Assembly: GCA_003194525.1 (NCBI GenBank)
Contig: NBIV01000182.1
Location: 103,601-167,600 of the forward strand
Origin: Gracilariopsis chorda
Lineage: Eukaryota > Rhodophyta > Florideophyceae > Gracilariales > Gracilariaceae
Length of the DNA stretch: 64,000 nucleotides
Reading direction: 5' to 3'
Under the pieces are notes generated by a model. That model had not been told where the DNA came from. It made no database searches and saw only the letters and a program-made list of their open reading frames with translations. Every line of letters begins with the position of its first letter. The stretch's first letter is position 1. A program made the position numbers and the translations under genes. This document shows, piece after piece, positions 34,371 to 46,349 of the stretch.

Positions 34371-37300
34371 ATTTGCAGCACTTTTCTTCCGATAAGCGCT
34401 TCAAAGGTGTGCACAGAGGACTTTTTCAGCCTTTGCAGTAATTGTAGAAGACTGGTATGCATTTTAAATAGGACTATAGTTTAATGAAAACTAGTAGTAA
34501 TAGTTAGGATATAAAATATATACGTAGAACTGGACATTCTTTTTTGAGAGAAGCAAAGACTGTGGTATTATTGACTAGCCGCCTTTGTCAGCAGTGCTGA
34601 TGTTAATTTTCTGTTTTGATCACTTGCAGTTTTTAAGTAGTGTTAGGTATTTATTGTTTGGAAGTGAAATCCAGGAAGCAGAATGATCTGGATGAGTGCT
34701 GTGGGAACCAAAAGTATAGCCTGCATAATATCAAGTCGAATGCCATCAATTAATTTCAAAAATAATATTATCTACATGAAATCTATGGTCTTTTAAGTTA
34801 GTGAATGCAGAATGCTACCTTCTTGAGGCTCTGAAACGAGAAAACCATCCCTAAATATCCTATTTGGACATAATCATATAAAAGCACTACCCCATTTACT
34901 TAACCAAAATAAGAGAATGCCCATATCTTCGTACCAACTTTACGATGAAAAAGATTGGCAACTCGACAAATAGCTTGCAGTATTTGCTCACATCGCGCAA
35001 AGATTTGGAGTTCTAGAATCATAAAAGAACAGGTTAGAAGCCAAGCATTGAATTTCATTAGTTGTTTCACACGCCGAAAGTCATCTTTTTTATTTATTCT
35101 GACAAGAACCCATTCAATATAAATGCCAAAAACGATACATTTCTACCACTCTTATACTTGCCAACTACAATTAGAGATCAAGAAAGCACAGAGTTACATT
35201 CGAGTCTTAAGTTCAGATTGCTTTTTCACATTGGCATGCAAGAAACAAAAATATGATTGCGGAACAAGCATTATTAATGAACAGGAGCAATTTAGTCTAT
35301 CGCTCGCTGTGTTTCCGGTTGGCAGAAAATGGTTTGAAGTGCCACAGGCTGATCAGAGTTTGATAAAACGGTGAGTTCTTGGCAGTTTGTAGTTTAGGGC
35401 ATAAGAAAAAGGCTTAATCTTCCTTTTTGCACCTCAAACTTGGGCAAAGTAGCAAGATAGCAGGCCTCAATTACACCTTAGAACGATATTGCAGCCGTTT
35501 TAGTCGGAACTTGGTATGAAAAAGATGGAGTTCTTTTCATTATCGTTTCCAGAAGATGGCATGCGCCGCCTTGAAGTTTTTAGGGGGTTTTCTCTACATT
35601 GCAATCACCTTCTTGTCAGCGAAGAAATGGACAAAATTTTGGATTTCCATGTAGAATTGCTCACATGCAAGTTTTGTCAACTTAAAGATGGTGCAGAAAT
35701 CGAATTTGAGTAGAGCTTTTTTTGATCAATCTTCAGGGCTACATTCTCCTCTGAGCCTCGTATGTATTTGGGCAAGCGGCATTTCTCATATTTCGCGTTC
35801 GATATTTTATATATATATATGAAGTAACATTAGCATTGAATTAGGCAAACTATCTCCTCTCTGTTCTAAACCAGGATAGGAGTTTTTTATGAATGCTGAA
35901 ACTCATGTAGTCGTGACGTTTATAATCTTTCGCCGATTTCTGAGCTCTTAAGACCTTCAATGCTTTGCATTTTCTATTGTGATGATATTGAAAATGCTGT
36001 AGGCATTGTGTGACTGACCAGCTGTCACTATCTATTACATATGTGCAGCAGCCTGCGAAGCCTTGGTCTACATCCATAAACAATATCTATTCACTCAAAA
36101 CGAACGTACATACAGGAAGTAAAATTGTAATAGACAGAGAGTTTCCGGGCATGTGTTAAATGAAGGCGAGTAAAACGGCTCTCCTTTACCGCAGCATCGG
36201 TAAAAAAAGCCGCTCAGAGTCTGGTTTGCTCATTTCGTTAAGATCGCATAGTTGGGAATGAGATGTCTAGAAACCCGGACGCAGAGAGTTAAAAATGGGC
36301 AATATTCAACCAAGAGGAGCGCACGCTGAGCAGTACTCCCCTGTACTGTAATGAATGCATTTGGAAATTTCCAGATCGGTCGTTCCGCCAGATTTGAACC
36401 AATAAATTAAAGCCAAGTCACTTCAAATTTGGCCGGCGCACAATCAGAAATCATCAGAATCGACCCTCCGAGGGTCCATCCGGAGTCTGGGCATCATATG
36501 ACATGAGAACGGGAGGAAGTTTCTGCAATGTTTGAAGTTTTTTTGCAGGTAACCTTGCTTAACCACAGCGCAAAACTCTACAATCTCAAAGTCTGGAAAT
36601 TCCAGGAATTATTATTAATAATTTCAAGGAAATTATTTCCAGACCACCAAACTTTCCCCCACATCTTGTCCCACCTCCTGCCACTAAAATCATGGTCTCA
36701 AGACGCCAGAGCCCTGGACGCTGCCTGTAATGCGTCCTATACCACCAATCTCAGCGTAACGTTGCAAATACATCGACACGAACACGGCAGATCATATCGA
36801 CGTACGCATAAAGCCGCATAGCACACGCGAAAAGGCTACCTTTGGTTTTTGTCGGCTTTTCCGGAGATGGGTTATGTTGTTCGGCAGATGACGGTAACAC
36901 GGGAGAGGGCATTGTGCTTACGGCAATAGACTGCGCAGTTGCGGGGCCCTGTTATTGGATGGTTTGAGAGGCTGTCATTGTGGAACGAAGACCACTGGCA
37001 ACTTTTGGTTTTGCTTGCTTTTGTGTGGAGAGCGTTTATAACGCGATTGTGCGTTAAACGATGGAGACAAGCTGGTGTTTCGGTTGGCTATTTCGCGCCA
37101 TTATTTGGCGCACCAAATGGCCGTGGTATTTCCGAATGCAGCCTAAGTTGCGCCAAATCTATGGCCGTCTGGCACTCTGGAAATTTCCGAACGCACTCAA
37201 TTGGTTGGAAGGATTTGCATGTCCCTCATTATGCGCGGGGCTGTATCAGTCGTAATGGGTCAAGGGCCTAGCTAGTAAGACTCAAAGTCGACTACCAAGA

Positions 37301-38951
37301 GGATGCCGAATCCAATGCCGTACCGAACGCCAATAAATCTTTATTGTACCTTGAGAAGCTTGAAGAACTTACGATAATTATGAAAACGAAATTTTGTACG
37401 TTAGCAAGGCTGACAGGCAAGAATCACTGTAATGAATCACTTTTTGACCGTTTTATGCAGGTCACAACTAGAGATAGCCGTGAAAGAAGTGTTTTCTTAT
37501 AACACGACAATCTATGAGAAAACGCTCTCTAAATTGCGGTTGATGACGACATGAAGGACATGGCGGAAGTTGAAATGCTTCGCTCTTGATTTCGAGATTC
37601 TACTGAACTATTGTCCGATCACAAGGAACTGTGCGTCAAAGCTGACAACGTAGTATTTGCTAAATCTTCATGTTTCTTTAGTCAAGACTAGGTGATAATT
37701 CTACAGATAGCAGATCTGTAGTAGAGATGCAACTTTAATATTTAAACAATTGTTGTATTATATGCACTGTAACACAAAACATTGACATGTCGCGTCGCAC
37801 GTTTATTGTCTGGCACATTCATCATTTCTCTCACATTTCGGGACAGACTTCTCACTTAAGTCAGTATTGGGATCGAAATGAAGGAGAGCCGGACCATGCC
37901 TTGGCGTCATGTTTGTCAAAGCAGGCCAAATCATGATTGAAATAAATAATTACGAGTGAGCAGCGGTGAGTAGTATTCCACGTCATCCTTACAATTGTGT
38001 ACAACGTGTGAAGTTTACTGTATTTCGACAGCCCTATTTTGTTTTCAAACGTTATGAATGTTTGCTGCTCCATTTTTTGTTGGGCAAATATTCCCGACCG
38101 AGCCAAAAGTATTTGTCTTTAGCTCAAAGAGTCAGAAAGGTTAAACTTAGATAACGTAGATTCTAGAAGTAATATGCTTGTAGATTTACGTAATGTAGAT
38201 TTTATCATAGATATCTACGAACTGTTTCCACAAGTTGTTTTCATGATTGGCCAAAATCGCGACTACTTCGAGTATTCGGGATCTTCGTTTTTGGACAAGA
38301 TAAACAGCAAAAAAAAACACAAATTTTTCTTAACATACAAGGACAGGATATTATTCTCTCTATCTACCAACTTTAATTAAAGATCCAAGTCAAACTTTAA
38401 AGTTCTAGAGCCGTTACTAGTTCTAGTTAGAAAAACGAATATTCGTGACGATGATGTTTTTTGTATGAAACACAACTACAGTAAATGTTAAATATGTTTT
38501 TCTAAAACCATTAGATACGCGATGTGTGACATAATATCATTGAATTTATTGTATAATGTGGTTAACAGCCAATCCTTCAAATGACGTCTTGTCCTTCAAT
38601 CTTAAATTAATTGAGATAACTCTACCAATAAATTATGCCGTTAGGTTGGCTTCCCGCATGCTCCTGGAAAATGAATTCTGAAAAAAATTGTTTTAACTCA
38701 CTTAAAGCAGAACACTGCCTCAAAATGGATTCATGTACATAATTCTTGCATGGGTACATCTATAAGAGCAATAACGAAATGACAGCGAATCTCATCAAAT
38801 TAGAAGCGATGCTGTATCTGTTTCAAGATCTCAGTAGAGAAATACAAATTTGCAAAATTGAAGACTATGTCATTGTTTTGCAGCGTTTACGAGGCGCAGC
38901 AGCACTACATTTGTTTTCTTGTTTATCTAAACATGATAAAGGAACAAGTAA
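34371..38951. other. Long A/T-rich intergenic span
   Basis: This span of 4.6 kb has no recognised gene. Short open frames (60-110 codons at 35123, 35516, 36083 minus, 36939, 38174 and 38746) lack any family signal. The frame at 36083-35850 (minus; YVIDSDSWSVTQCLQHF) looks somewhat protein-like. Present are an AT dinucleotide run at 35808-35820 and a long inverted repeat at 36591-36644. Confidence 0.45.
36591..36644. repeat. 54-bp inverted repeat (MITE- or hairpin-like)
   Basis: GTCTGGAAAT at 36591-36600 pairs with ATTTCCAGAC at 36635-36644. The interior is also largely self-complementary (ATTATTATTAATAAT, then GGAAATTATTTCC overlapping the right arm). It would fold into one hairpin. It may be the remains of a small inverted-repeat transposon, but no target duplication was recognised. 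Confidence 0.5.
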
Positions 38952-39720
38952 TTAAACTTTATATGCTTCTTCGCCATAGCTCGTCCTATCATTTGAACCA
39001 ATGTAGTCCTCTAATAATTTGTCTGTGAGGCCATAATACATACTCTCCGAACCTGTCTTGTATAGGTCATAACCAAGATTCTTAACAAAGTTCTCTGCGT
39101 GTGATATATGCTTTTCTGGGGAAAGAACATTTTCCTCATAAATGACAAATCTAGGAAGCGGCATACTTCGTTTGGTTATTTCGGTTAAGAAGTCAGTAAT
39201 TAACTGCGCATCAAACCCTTCAATATCTAGCTTGAGGATTTTAATAGATTTTACTTTGAAAATGTCAAAGATTCGACCTGGAGTGAGAACTGGAACATCT
39301 TTTTTGCGTACTATATGAGTTAAGTTTTTCGCTCGTAAAGTCTTCATAACAGTTTCATGCGGTTGGCCGACTCTGTTGCACCCCCGAAACAGGTACGGAA
39401 GGTTATATTCTTTGAGAGCTTTGGGTGGAATAAAGTATACTGGGACTGTTTTTTTTTTTTGTCGAAGTTGGCACAACAGCAGCGCAGTGCTTGATCACAT
39501 TCCATCGGCGAGGAAGCCGATCTAAGTAGATCTGAAGGGCGTCTATAGAAATTCCTCGAACATTTTTTCCACTTTTCTGAAGCAATGTATCGAAGTCGCT
39601 CGTTCCAACCTCCAGAAAATCAAGTGCGCCATCGTTCCTTGAGTAAAAAAGTAGTGCTAGGAGTCCCAGAACACTGAGAAAAATAATTAGCAGTCTTCCA
39701 ACTCGATTGGAGTTTGCCAT
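38952..39720 (-). pseudogene. FkbM-type methyltransferase, membrane-anchored, frameshifted at a homopolymer
   Basis: ATG at 39720 opens MANSNRVGRL, followed by a single membrane segment (about residues 9-26). The SAM-binding motif I reads DFLEVGTSDFD (34-44) and the acidic loop follows in GISIDALQIYLDRLP. After a run of 12 T on the plus strand (39449-39460) the coding moves to a second frame. That frame carries the FkbM signature ILKLDIEGFDAQLITDF and runs to the stop at 38952-38954. One base fewer in the run would restore one frame of about 255 residues, so this may be a sequencing or polymorphic slip and not a dead gene. FkbM-family enzymes (Methyltransf_21) methylate hydroxyls of sugars, lipids or polyketides; the substrate here is unknown. 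The anchor suggests a Golgi or ER lumen location. Confidence 0.75.
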
Positions 39721-39762
39721 AGGTATTGAAGATGACGTTATCAAGCTTGAAATAAACGGCAC

Positions 39763-41090
39763 GATACTGACGAGGTCGTGAATACTGTCTAGGGGAAACA
39801 GCTTAAATCTTCCTATTTGTGTTCCTTAAATCCAAAACTGTCTGATGTATTTTCATTTAATAATACTTTTGAAAACGATTAATTAAATTAAATTAGAGAA
39901 AACTTGAAGCTTGACTGAAAGCTCAACGCACTGCCGCGGGTGCTTGCAGAATTCTAATCCTTGTACCGTTGGTACTAATGGTGCAGACGTTAAACGCAAA
40001 AGGTCAGGACACTGAAAAGTGCGCAGAATCATACTCATTATGTGTACAGCATTTATCTTCAGAATGATACCGTGCAGAAGCAGTGCCTCCACCAAGTGCT
40101 CGGCGAGAAACTCGAAACTTGTACATGACAGGCAGCCGACGTTAACAAAAGGGTGATGCAAAGGCTTCGCGACAAGCTATGAGTGCGTTGTGTACTGCTC
40201 ATCAGTACGGTAGTACTACCGTTCCCTTCTGTCCGGGGTAACTCTCGTCTCCAAATTGTACCGGTCACTCTCTTATCTCCCATGGAGTAGTCGACTGGAA
40301 AAGACAGTCACACTTCCGAATGCAAAAGAATAGAGGAATATGAACTTTTTTGGAGGGAGGCACGTTTTCCCCGTACTTCTGAATTAGTTGTGTTAAGTAA
40401 GTAGTTGTGTTGATCCGGGTATAGTGCCAGTTGTGCCCGGCGGTATAGGAAGTAAGAGCCAACGCGAACGTCTCATCATTTCCTATCCAAACTTTGCCTA
40501 CTTCTGACCTTGTTCTGCACCTCTTCTGGTTTTTGTGTCCCAGGCCTTTTAGAGGCAGTTAAGGTGACTACATCGTTTCTTTGCGGAGCAAACGAGAACC
40601 ATGTTTCTTGGCAATGCTCTCGCCGGCAAGTTAAAAACACAGTCCTTTCAGTAAAAATGACACAGCACTAAAACAACATTCTCATCCGTTTCAAGTGCAA
40701 CAGAACTCCACTCGAACGGAAGTCCCTCTTGCTGCAGTATTTTAAAAATGGCTCCTCCCAGCCTCTAGGTGTGACACTAATGCTGATGAGCAGTGTGGCA
40801 AGTTCTTTCGAGAAGACTCCAGGCTTTATCTCTCTGTATAGTGATCTAGTGCTACGACAGATAGATCTACTAGGCTCTAATCCAAGCTGTCGAAAAGGTA
40901 ATCATGTGAAGCTTATAGACTTTCTTCGATCAAAGCTTTGTTTATCAGAGATTCTCCAACGAGAACGACAAACCGGGAGCAAACAAGCAAAACTTGGCCA
41001 GCGTGGTGAGCAATGAATAGCTGTGAGAGTTTTGGTTATTTGCTGATTTGCTTCCATTTCGTTCCAACTCCAACGGCAAGACGGTACTAT
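39763..41090. other. Intergenic span without a recognised gene
   Basis: Open frames at 40161-39883 (minus; FEFLAEHLVEALLLHG) and 40729-41016 (plus) are short and unassigned. The second ends in an ATGA overlap with the start of the Harbinger N-terminal frame at 41013, which may be chance. Confidence 0.35.
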
Positions 41091-41510
41091 ACCCTGTCTT
41101 CAGACATCTTCAACTTCGAGCTTGACGAGGATCTTAAGGGACTGTTACAAGACATCCTCACGAGCTCAGATAGCGACGAAAACACACGCTATCACAGTGG
41201 GTCTACCGCCAACCGCAGTTGCAATATTGACCGTCAACGAGAGTGCAGCTACGACTGTTTACACCATGAATATCTGTGCAATAATGCAGTTTATCATAAA
41301 GATCATTTTCGCAGACGGTTCAGAGTTTCTAAACAAGTTTTCAGCTTATTGTGGGTCAGAATTCAAGAAAAATATTAGTACTTTAGCCCCAAAAAGATAA
41401 GGTACAGTAAAACTCAGTTTCAGAACAGGACAAAACGTTACAGCTGCGCTACGACTCCTGACATACAAAAACAAAAATGACAGTGTCTATGGGTACAGGG
41501 GGGGGTCGCG
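41091..41510 (+). pseudogene. Harbinger-type transposase N-terminus, left of the pogo insertion
   Basis: The frame at 41013-41378 reads FELDEDLKGLLQDILTS, then NIDRQRECSYDCLHHEYL and YHKDHFRRRFRVSKQVFSLL. This is the N-terminal pattern of PIF/Harbinger transposases (acidic stretch, N-I-D-R-x-R, then F-R-R-R-F-R-[MV]-S). After a one-frame change near 41380, TGQNVTAALRLLTYKNK continues the expected K-x-TAA-x-R-x-LAY block to about 41510. A pogo-type transposon follows, and the next Harbinger-like block is found beyond it, at 43593. Confidence 0.6.
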
Positions 41511-41541
41511 ATGTAGTGCCTAGATGAATAGTGCTAACCTT

Positions 41542-43566
41542 TATATTGTGCCACCATCAACCCGGTGGCACAAAAATGGCGCGTATTTGAAACAAACGTA
41601 ACACTCGGCCATAAACGTGACAAACCCTCGCCAAAACAAGCAAACCCATTACAGATTCCTTCCTAGCACCCACACCAGGGCTTCCAAACGTTCTTCCGAT
41701 GAGACGAACGCTTCTCCATCTGACCAAGCTCGAAATATGGCACCATCACGCACTAATCCTAAGACGAGACGAACACGTCTAGATCTTTCTCAGAAGATTG
41801 AAACCGCTCGGTCGCTGAGCTCTGGCATCTCCGCAGCCACCGTGATGAAGAAATTCTCTATTTCCCGTCGAACGGCAACCAATCTTAAGAAGAATGCATC
41901 GCGAATCATTGAACTTGCTGAAACCACTTCCCTATCGCTGCAAAGAAAATCATTGCGACCCCCTGCGTTTCCCAAAATCGAAGATGAACTTCTAATATTC
42001 GTTAACTTTGCACGATGCTGCAAGTTGCCAATCACGCAAGCTGTGTCACAGCACAAAGCGCTTGTGATACGCGACAATCTGGAAAAGAACATAGCGAGCA
42101 ATCAAATCTTAAAACATCACAAACTGTCCAAGTTTACGGCATCGATTGGTTGGGTTCAGAACTTCATACGCAGACATGCGTTGCGCTCCGTTGGTCTTCA
42201 CGGCGAAGGCGGGAGTGCATCTGCTGCACAAGTTGCGGACAAAATGTCAGAGCTGAAAGCAAAGCTGCGCAGTTACGATGTGGATTGAATTTATAATGTT
42301 GACGAGACAGGTTTATTCTACAAAGTTTTGCCTCGCCGTACGTATATAACAGAAGAGGAGAACAGGAAAACAATTCGCGGAACTAAGGCCATGAAGTCGA
42401 AGGATAGAATCACAGCTTATGTCTGTACCAACGGAGACGGTTCGCGGAAGCTGCCAATGGCGATTATAGGCAAAGCAAAAAACCCTCGCTGTTTCCGTCT
42501 TGGCCAACCCCCGGTGCCTTACTTCAGTCAAAAGAACTCTTGGTCTGATACGCTAACGTTTAAAAGGTGGTTCTATGAAGTATTTCTACCATTTATTCGC
42601 AAAGCAACATCCCGTCCTTGCGTTCTTCTTATGGATAACTGTGGGCCACACGGTACTGACTTGAAGGATAGCCGTAACCAAGTCACTATCATGACGCTTC
42701 CTCCGAATTGTACCGCTATTCATCAGCCCATGGACTTGGGCATAATCGCTGCTTGGAAAGTGCGGTATCGCGGGCTGCTACTGCGCAAGATAGTGCTGGA
42801 CATTGAGACGCGGCAGCAAAGGCGAGAGAGCAATCGGGCTCTGATTGCAGGAATGAAGGGAATCGACGAAGGGCATGATCCTCACCTTCTTGATGTTTCC
42901 AAAATGGTGGAGGAGTCTTGGAGTAATGTTTCGCAATCAACCATTGCACGGTGTTGGGTGAAAGCTAATGTGTTACCATTGCCATATGCCTGCGATATCA
43001 CGTCCAGTGAAGGAAAGATGTCTAATACGCAAAACAGTGAGGACGTGAAGGCTATGACTAAGATGGTGGAGCAGCTTAGCATTTCACTGGATCGCCGTGA
43101 TCCCTTTTATGAACAAGTGTTTGAACCTGTGAATCAAGAACAGGTCGAGCGCTGGTTGACGATTGAAGAGAACTCACTAGTGAGTGAGGCTGTGGTCGAA
43201 GATGCTCTGTATTTTGACGAACTGAGAGCGGTAGAGAGCGCATCATCGCCTGAAGTGGAGTCTGATGATGATGGGGACACTATTATGACGGAAGCGTTGC
43301 CCCTGAAGCTGAGATAATCGTCAAACTGCGCGAATTAGAGAAATGGGCGTTTGACAGTAACCTTTCCGACGTCTCCTACTCGTTGCGAAAGGCAAGGCAA
43401 GGGTTCTTGCGAGCAAAAAGACGTGAGGTTTCTGGTAGTACGCGACAGTTGTTGATTACCGAGATGCTGGAGTAGCTATATTGTAAGTAGTTTTGCTCTG
43501 AACTATATATTTCCCAATTCGGTATAGTGCCACCATCTCGGTATTGTACGAGGGTAGCACTATATA
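41542..43566 (+). mobile_element. Nearly intact pogo/CENP-B-type DNA transposon
   Basis: The element carries one long transposase gene (41617-43317). Its ends are TATATTGTGCCACC (from 41542) and, read inwards from 43566 on the other strand, TATATAGTGCTACC. These form imperfect terminal inverted repeats with TA, the usual pogo target. Each end is also a hairpin by itself: GTGCCACC (41548-41555) with GGTGGCAC (41564-41571), and TATAGTGCCACC (43523-43534) with GGTAGCACTATA (43553-43564). The exact TA boundary is uncertain by a few bases. It sits inside a Harbinger-type transposase. Confidence 0.65.
41617..43317 (+). pseudogene. Pogo/Tigger (DDE_1) transposase with one internal TGA
   Basis: A single frame of 566 codons is broken only by TGA at 42286-42288, just before IYNVDETGLFYKVLP. 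Domain order: a basic N-terminus; a CENP-B/psq-type helix-turn-helix (LSQKIETARSLSSGISA, MKKFSISRRTATNLKK; about residues 50-90); an HTH_Tnp_Tc5 module (PPAFPKIEDELLIF to WVQNFIRRHALRSVG); then the DDE_1 core. The catalytic residues are D229 (NVDETG), D340 (LLMDNCGPHG) and D373 (HQPMDLG), a DDD triad. The acidic C-terminal tail (EVESDDDGDTIM) is normal for the family. The start at 41617 is not ATG; the first ATG in frame is inside MAPSRTNPKTRRT. With one stop the gene is recent or was active until lately. Confidence 0.85.
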
Positions 43567-43592
43567 GTAGTACCCACTGTACATTGAGATGG

Positions 43593-43700
43593 CTGATTAA
43601 ACCGCTGCAGACTGCTTCAAATCATTTTACGAAAGCTTTGGTAAACAATTTTGGAGTACCCACGATGCCCACTGAAAGCAGATCTGAAAGGTGTGCTGTG
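43593..43700 (+). pseudogene. Harbinger-type transposase fragment, right of the pogo insertion
   Basis: Right of the pogo end the plus strand reads MAD, stop, TAADCFKSFYESFGKQFWST. This corresponds to the ESTAxxxLKxFCxxVxxxFGxxYL block that follows the LAYG block in Harbinger transposases. It continues the piece at 41091-41510, so the pogo element split a Harbinger gene. The catalytic region of this Harbinger copy was not found farther right. Confidence 0.45.
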
Positions 43701-45013
43701 CAAAAGCCGTAAGAGCATTTTTTCGGTCGCTAATGTTGCGGAATGTGCCAGAAATTGCTGGAACACAGGCGTAGAATGTTCCAGTAGTGTCTAGCACATT
43801 GCACGCTTTGTTGGCCCAGCAAAGACTACAGTATTTTAGTGATGCTGGCGCAAATTGTAGCTTTATTATTGGTTAGTGTGCAGCTCCAGAGGTCTCTAGA
43901 AGCCAATGGAGTAACCTAGACGCACACATGAGTAACTAGCAAGTAGAAATGCGTATTTGGCTCGTTTGTAGTGGCTCTAAACACTATAAAAAGAGGTTCT
44001 GAGCTTCGTACTTTGGTCTGAACTCACCTCAACAATCGACCAACATCTAAGCCCCACCCCCTATCAACCTTCAGCCACTTCAACTATCATCAACAACCAG
44101 TGAGGCGTTCGCCACTGCATAAAGGGCTTCTAGTGAGGCGTGTGCCACTAGTTGTCCAATAGGGTGGGGAAGTACCGTCGCTAAGACCGGTTGAAGCGCC
44201 TTAGGCGTGGACGGGAGACGGGTAGTGTGTACCAAAGGTGTTTCTGTCGTCTGTGAGCCCCACCGGAGCTTTGCTCGGATAACGGTGTCGGTCGAAAGAC
44301 CTGGTGATTTCCGGACGGAAGTACTTGACGGGAAGCTATCCGCAGGCGACGTGCCGTGCAACCTTTCCTGCAAAGGGCCAGCTTGCGTATAGAGTGAAAA
44401 TATATCCCGCTGGTAGTGGCTCTCCTCGGGAAGCCCTGTAAGGATTGTATGCGCCTGCTTCTGGTTAGTGCAGAGGTAGGTAGGCTGCAGAATCCACTTC
44501 ACATCCGGAGTGTCTGACCGGAAGCCGAGGGTCTGACCCTTACTGATCCTTGACATAATTCTTGGGTTGCGCGCCGTTTCAACAAAGAAGTTAAGAAGTT
44601 TTATTTGGGGATTGAGCCTCTTGCTCTCCCTAGTATTGTTTTATTTCATCTAGTGGGTTTAGTTCTTTTGATCCCACTGTTTTCAACTTGTTTTGGGGCT
44701 TTTAGCTACGAAGAGCACCCTTTTGGCTTTTATTATTACAACTTCTTGGCCCCCTACGCCACCGTCCCGTGATGGCGCCCACACATCTCCACCCGCGACA
44801 GGACAATAGGCCAAATTGCTATTTTCGAGAGGCCACGTGTACGGTGCTTAGTGGCCAAGCAAGATAAAAGCGTTTGCACATTTGATCATCAGGTCTTCCA
44901 CAATCCCAACTCTTCACCGGTTCACGTGGACCTTCACGTGATCATTCTGACATCCTGTCACCGTTCCTTCACTTCGCTCATTGAAAGCTCCTCCGCACCT
45001 CAAGAGCATCACC
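43701..45013. other. Span with a TATA-like box and small hairpins, no recognised gene
   Basis: It contains a consensus TATA motif (TATAAAAA, 43985-43992) and two similar hairpin-forming stretches (44098-44117 and 44131-44150; AGTGAGGCG facing GCCACT). A minus-strand frame of 158 codons starts with ATG at 44556 (MSRISKGQTLGFRSD) and ends at 44080; no family is seen. The mix suggests an LTR or promoter remnant, but I found no second copy in the window. Confidence 0.35.
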
Positions 45014-46321
45014 ATGGCGGACTTCTGGTGGAACGAAGCGACAGTAACAGCAAAAGATGTGGACATTGAGTATCATCTCGACAGCAGTATTGATGACTCC
45101 CAGCCAAGCTGGGGCGGTTCAAAGCCCGGAAAAGCACCAAACATCAACTGCAGACTCGACGAAGCAGCTCAAATACTGCATATGCAGTAATTTGCGAATA
45201 CTCCCATGTACGAGGACGCCGCATTCCAGAGACGATATCGCACTTCGCTTCAAGTGTTCCAAAGAATCTTCGACAAGATTACTGAACATGACCTGTTCTT
45301 CCAACAAAGAAGAGATTTAACAGGGCGTATGGGGCTGAATCGTTATTTAGAGATTACTGCAGCTTTCTGCATTCTGGCGTACGGCATAGAAGCTGACGCG
45401 ATTGATGAAACGTTCTCGATGAGCGAAACGACAGCCCTACTTTGCCCCGAACGCTTCTTATAGTCTGTCATTGCTTGATTTTCAGGTGAATACATGTGAG
45501 CGCTTACCAAAGCGGACATTAAAAACATTCTGTTGCACTCAGCCAGGCGTAGAGTTCTTGGAATGCTGGGGAGCATCGACTGTTGCAAATGGCATTGGAA
45601 GAATTGCCCAACCGCTTGGCATGGGCAATATGAAAGGAAAGAAAGGGTTCCGGTTGTAACTCTTGAAGCAATCTGTGACCATCCACTCTGGATATGGCAC
45701 GCCTTCTTCGGCTTCCCTAGGTCGGGAAATGACATTAATGTTGTTGAGGCCTCTACACTGCAAGGGAAAATAAGCAATGAGACGTATTCACCGCCCTTAG
45801 AGTACGTCATAAACGGATTGAGACGGAACAAGCCGTATTGGCTCGCTGACGGCATCAATCCGAATTGGCCAGTGTTCGTACAAACCGTAGCTTTCCCAGC
45901 AACCAAGAAAGAAGAATTTTTAGCAAAGGATCAAAAAGCATGCCGAAAAGATGTTGAAACAGCATTTGGTGTTCTTCAAAGTAAGTGGCATATTGTAGCA
46001 AGTCCGGCACGTTTCTGGGCTAAAGAGACGATGAAAGATGTCATGCAGTGCAGTATAATTTTACATAACATGATGGTGGAGGATCTAGGAGGGCTGGCAG
46101 TCGAAGCAGACGCTGCAGCTGATGATGTGACTCTGCCCATTTCCAATGGAGCCGAGCCTATGTGGGGTGGTCTTAAAAGAATACCGGGACGTACACCACC
46201 GCCTGTTGGGAGCTTGGCAGCAATATCCGAGACCCAAGTTTACTTAAAAAATAGCACTGAGTACTTCGAAACGCGAAGATTGGTCATGGAACACTTGTGG
46301 CATCGGGAGGGTATAATCTAA
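45014..46321 (+). pseudogene. Harbinger-A transposase (DDE_Tnp_4)
   Basis: One frame of 435 codons starts at ATG 45014 (MADFWWNEAT) and carries four stops (45188, 45461, 45476, 45497) but no frameshift. The N-terminal part shows PMYEDAAFQRRYRTSLQVF and ITAAFCILAYGIEADAID. The catalytic core is undamaged: LGMLGSIDCCKWHWKNCP (D189), YWLADGINPNWPVF (D279) and RKDVETAFGVLQSKWHI (E315), the DDE triad of PIF/Harbinger. LHNMMVEDLG and the C-terminal HLWHREGII are also typical. It converges with a Myb/NAM-C-type gene on the other strand 28 bp away, which is the classical two-gene Harbinger arrangement. Confidence 0.85.
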
Positions 46322-46349
46322 ACACCGCTGCGGTGATCCTTTTGGTCGG

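Noticed and set aside
35808..35820. AT dinucleotide run
   Set aside because: Too short to be more than a chance microsatellite.
36939..37271. 110-codon frame with many Trp and Arg
   Set aside because: No family signal and an overlapping open frame on the same strand; probably chance.
44080..44556. 158-codon ATG-started minus-strand frame
   Set aside because: No domain or neighbour support, and it overlaps small hairpins and a promoter-like region; kept only as a note in the span entry.
43733..44785. Possible solo LTR (TGTTGCGG start, TATAAAAA box, TGGCGCCC-like site)
   Set aside because: No matching end, target duplication or second copy found in the window.
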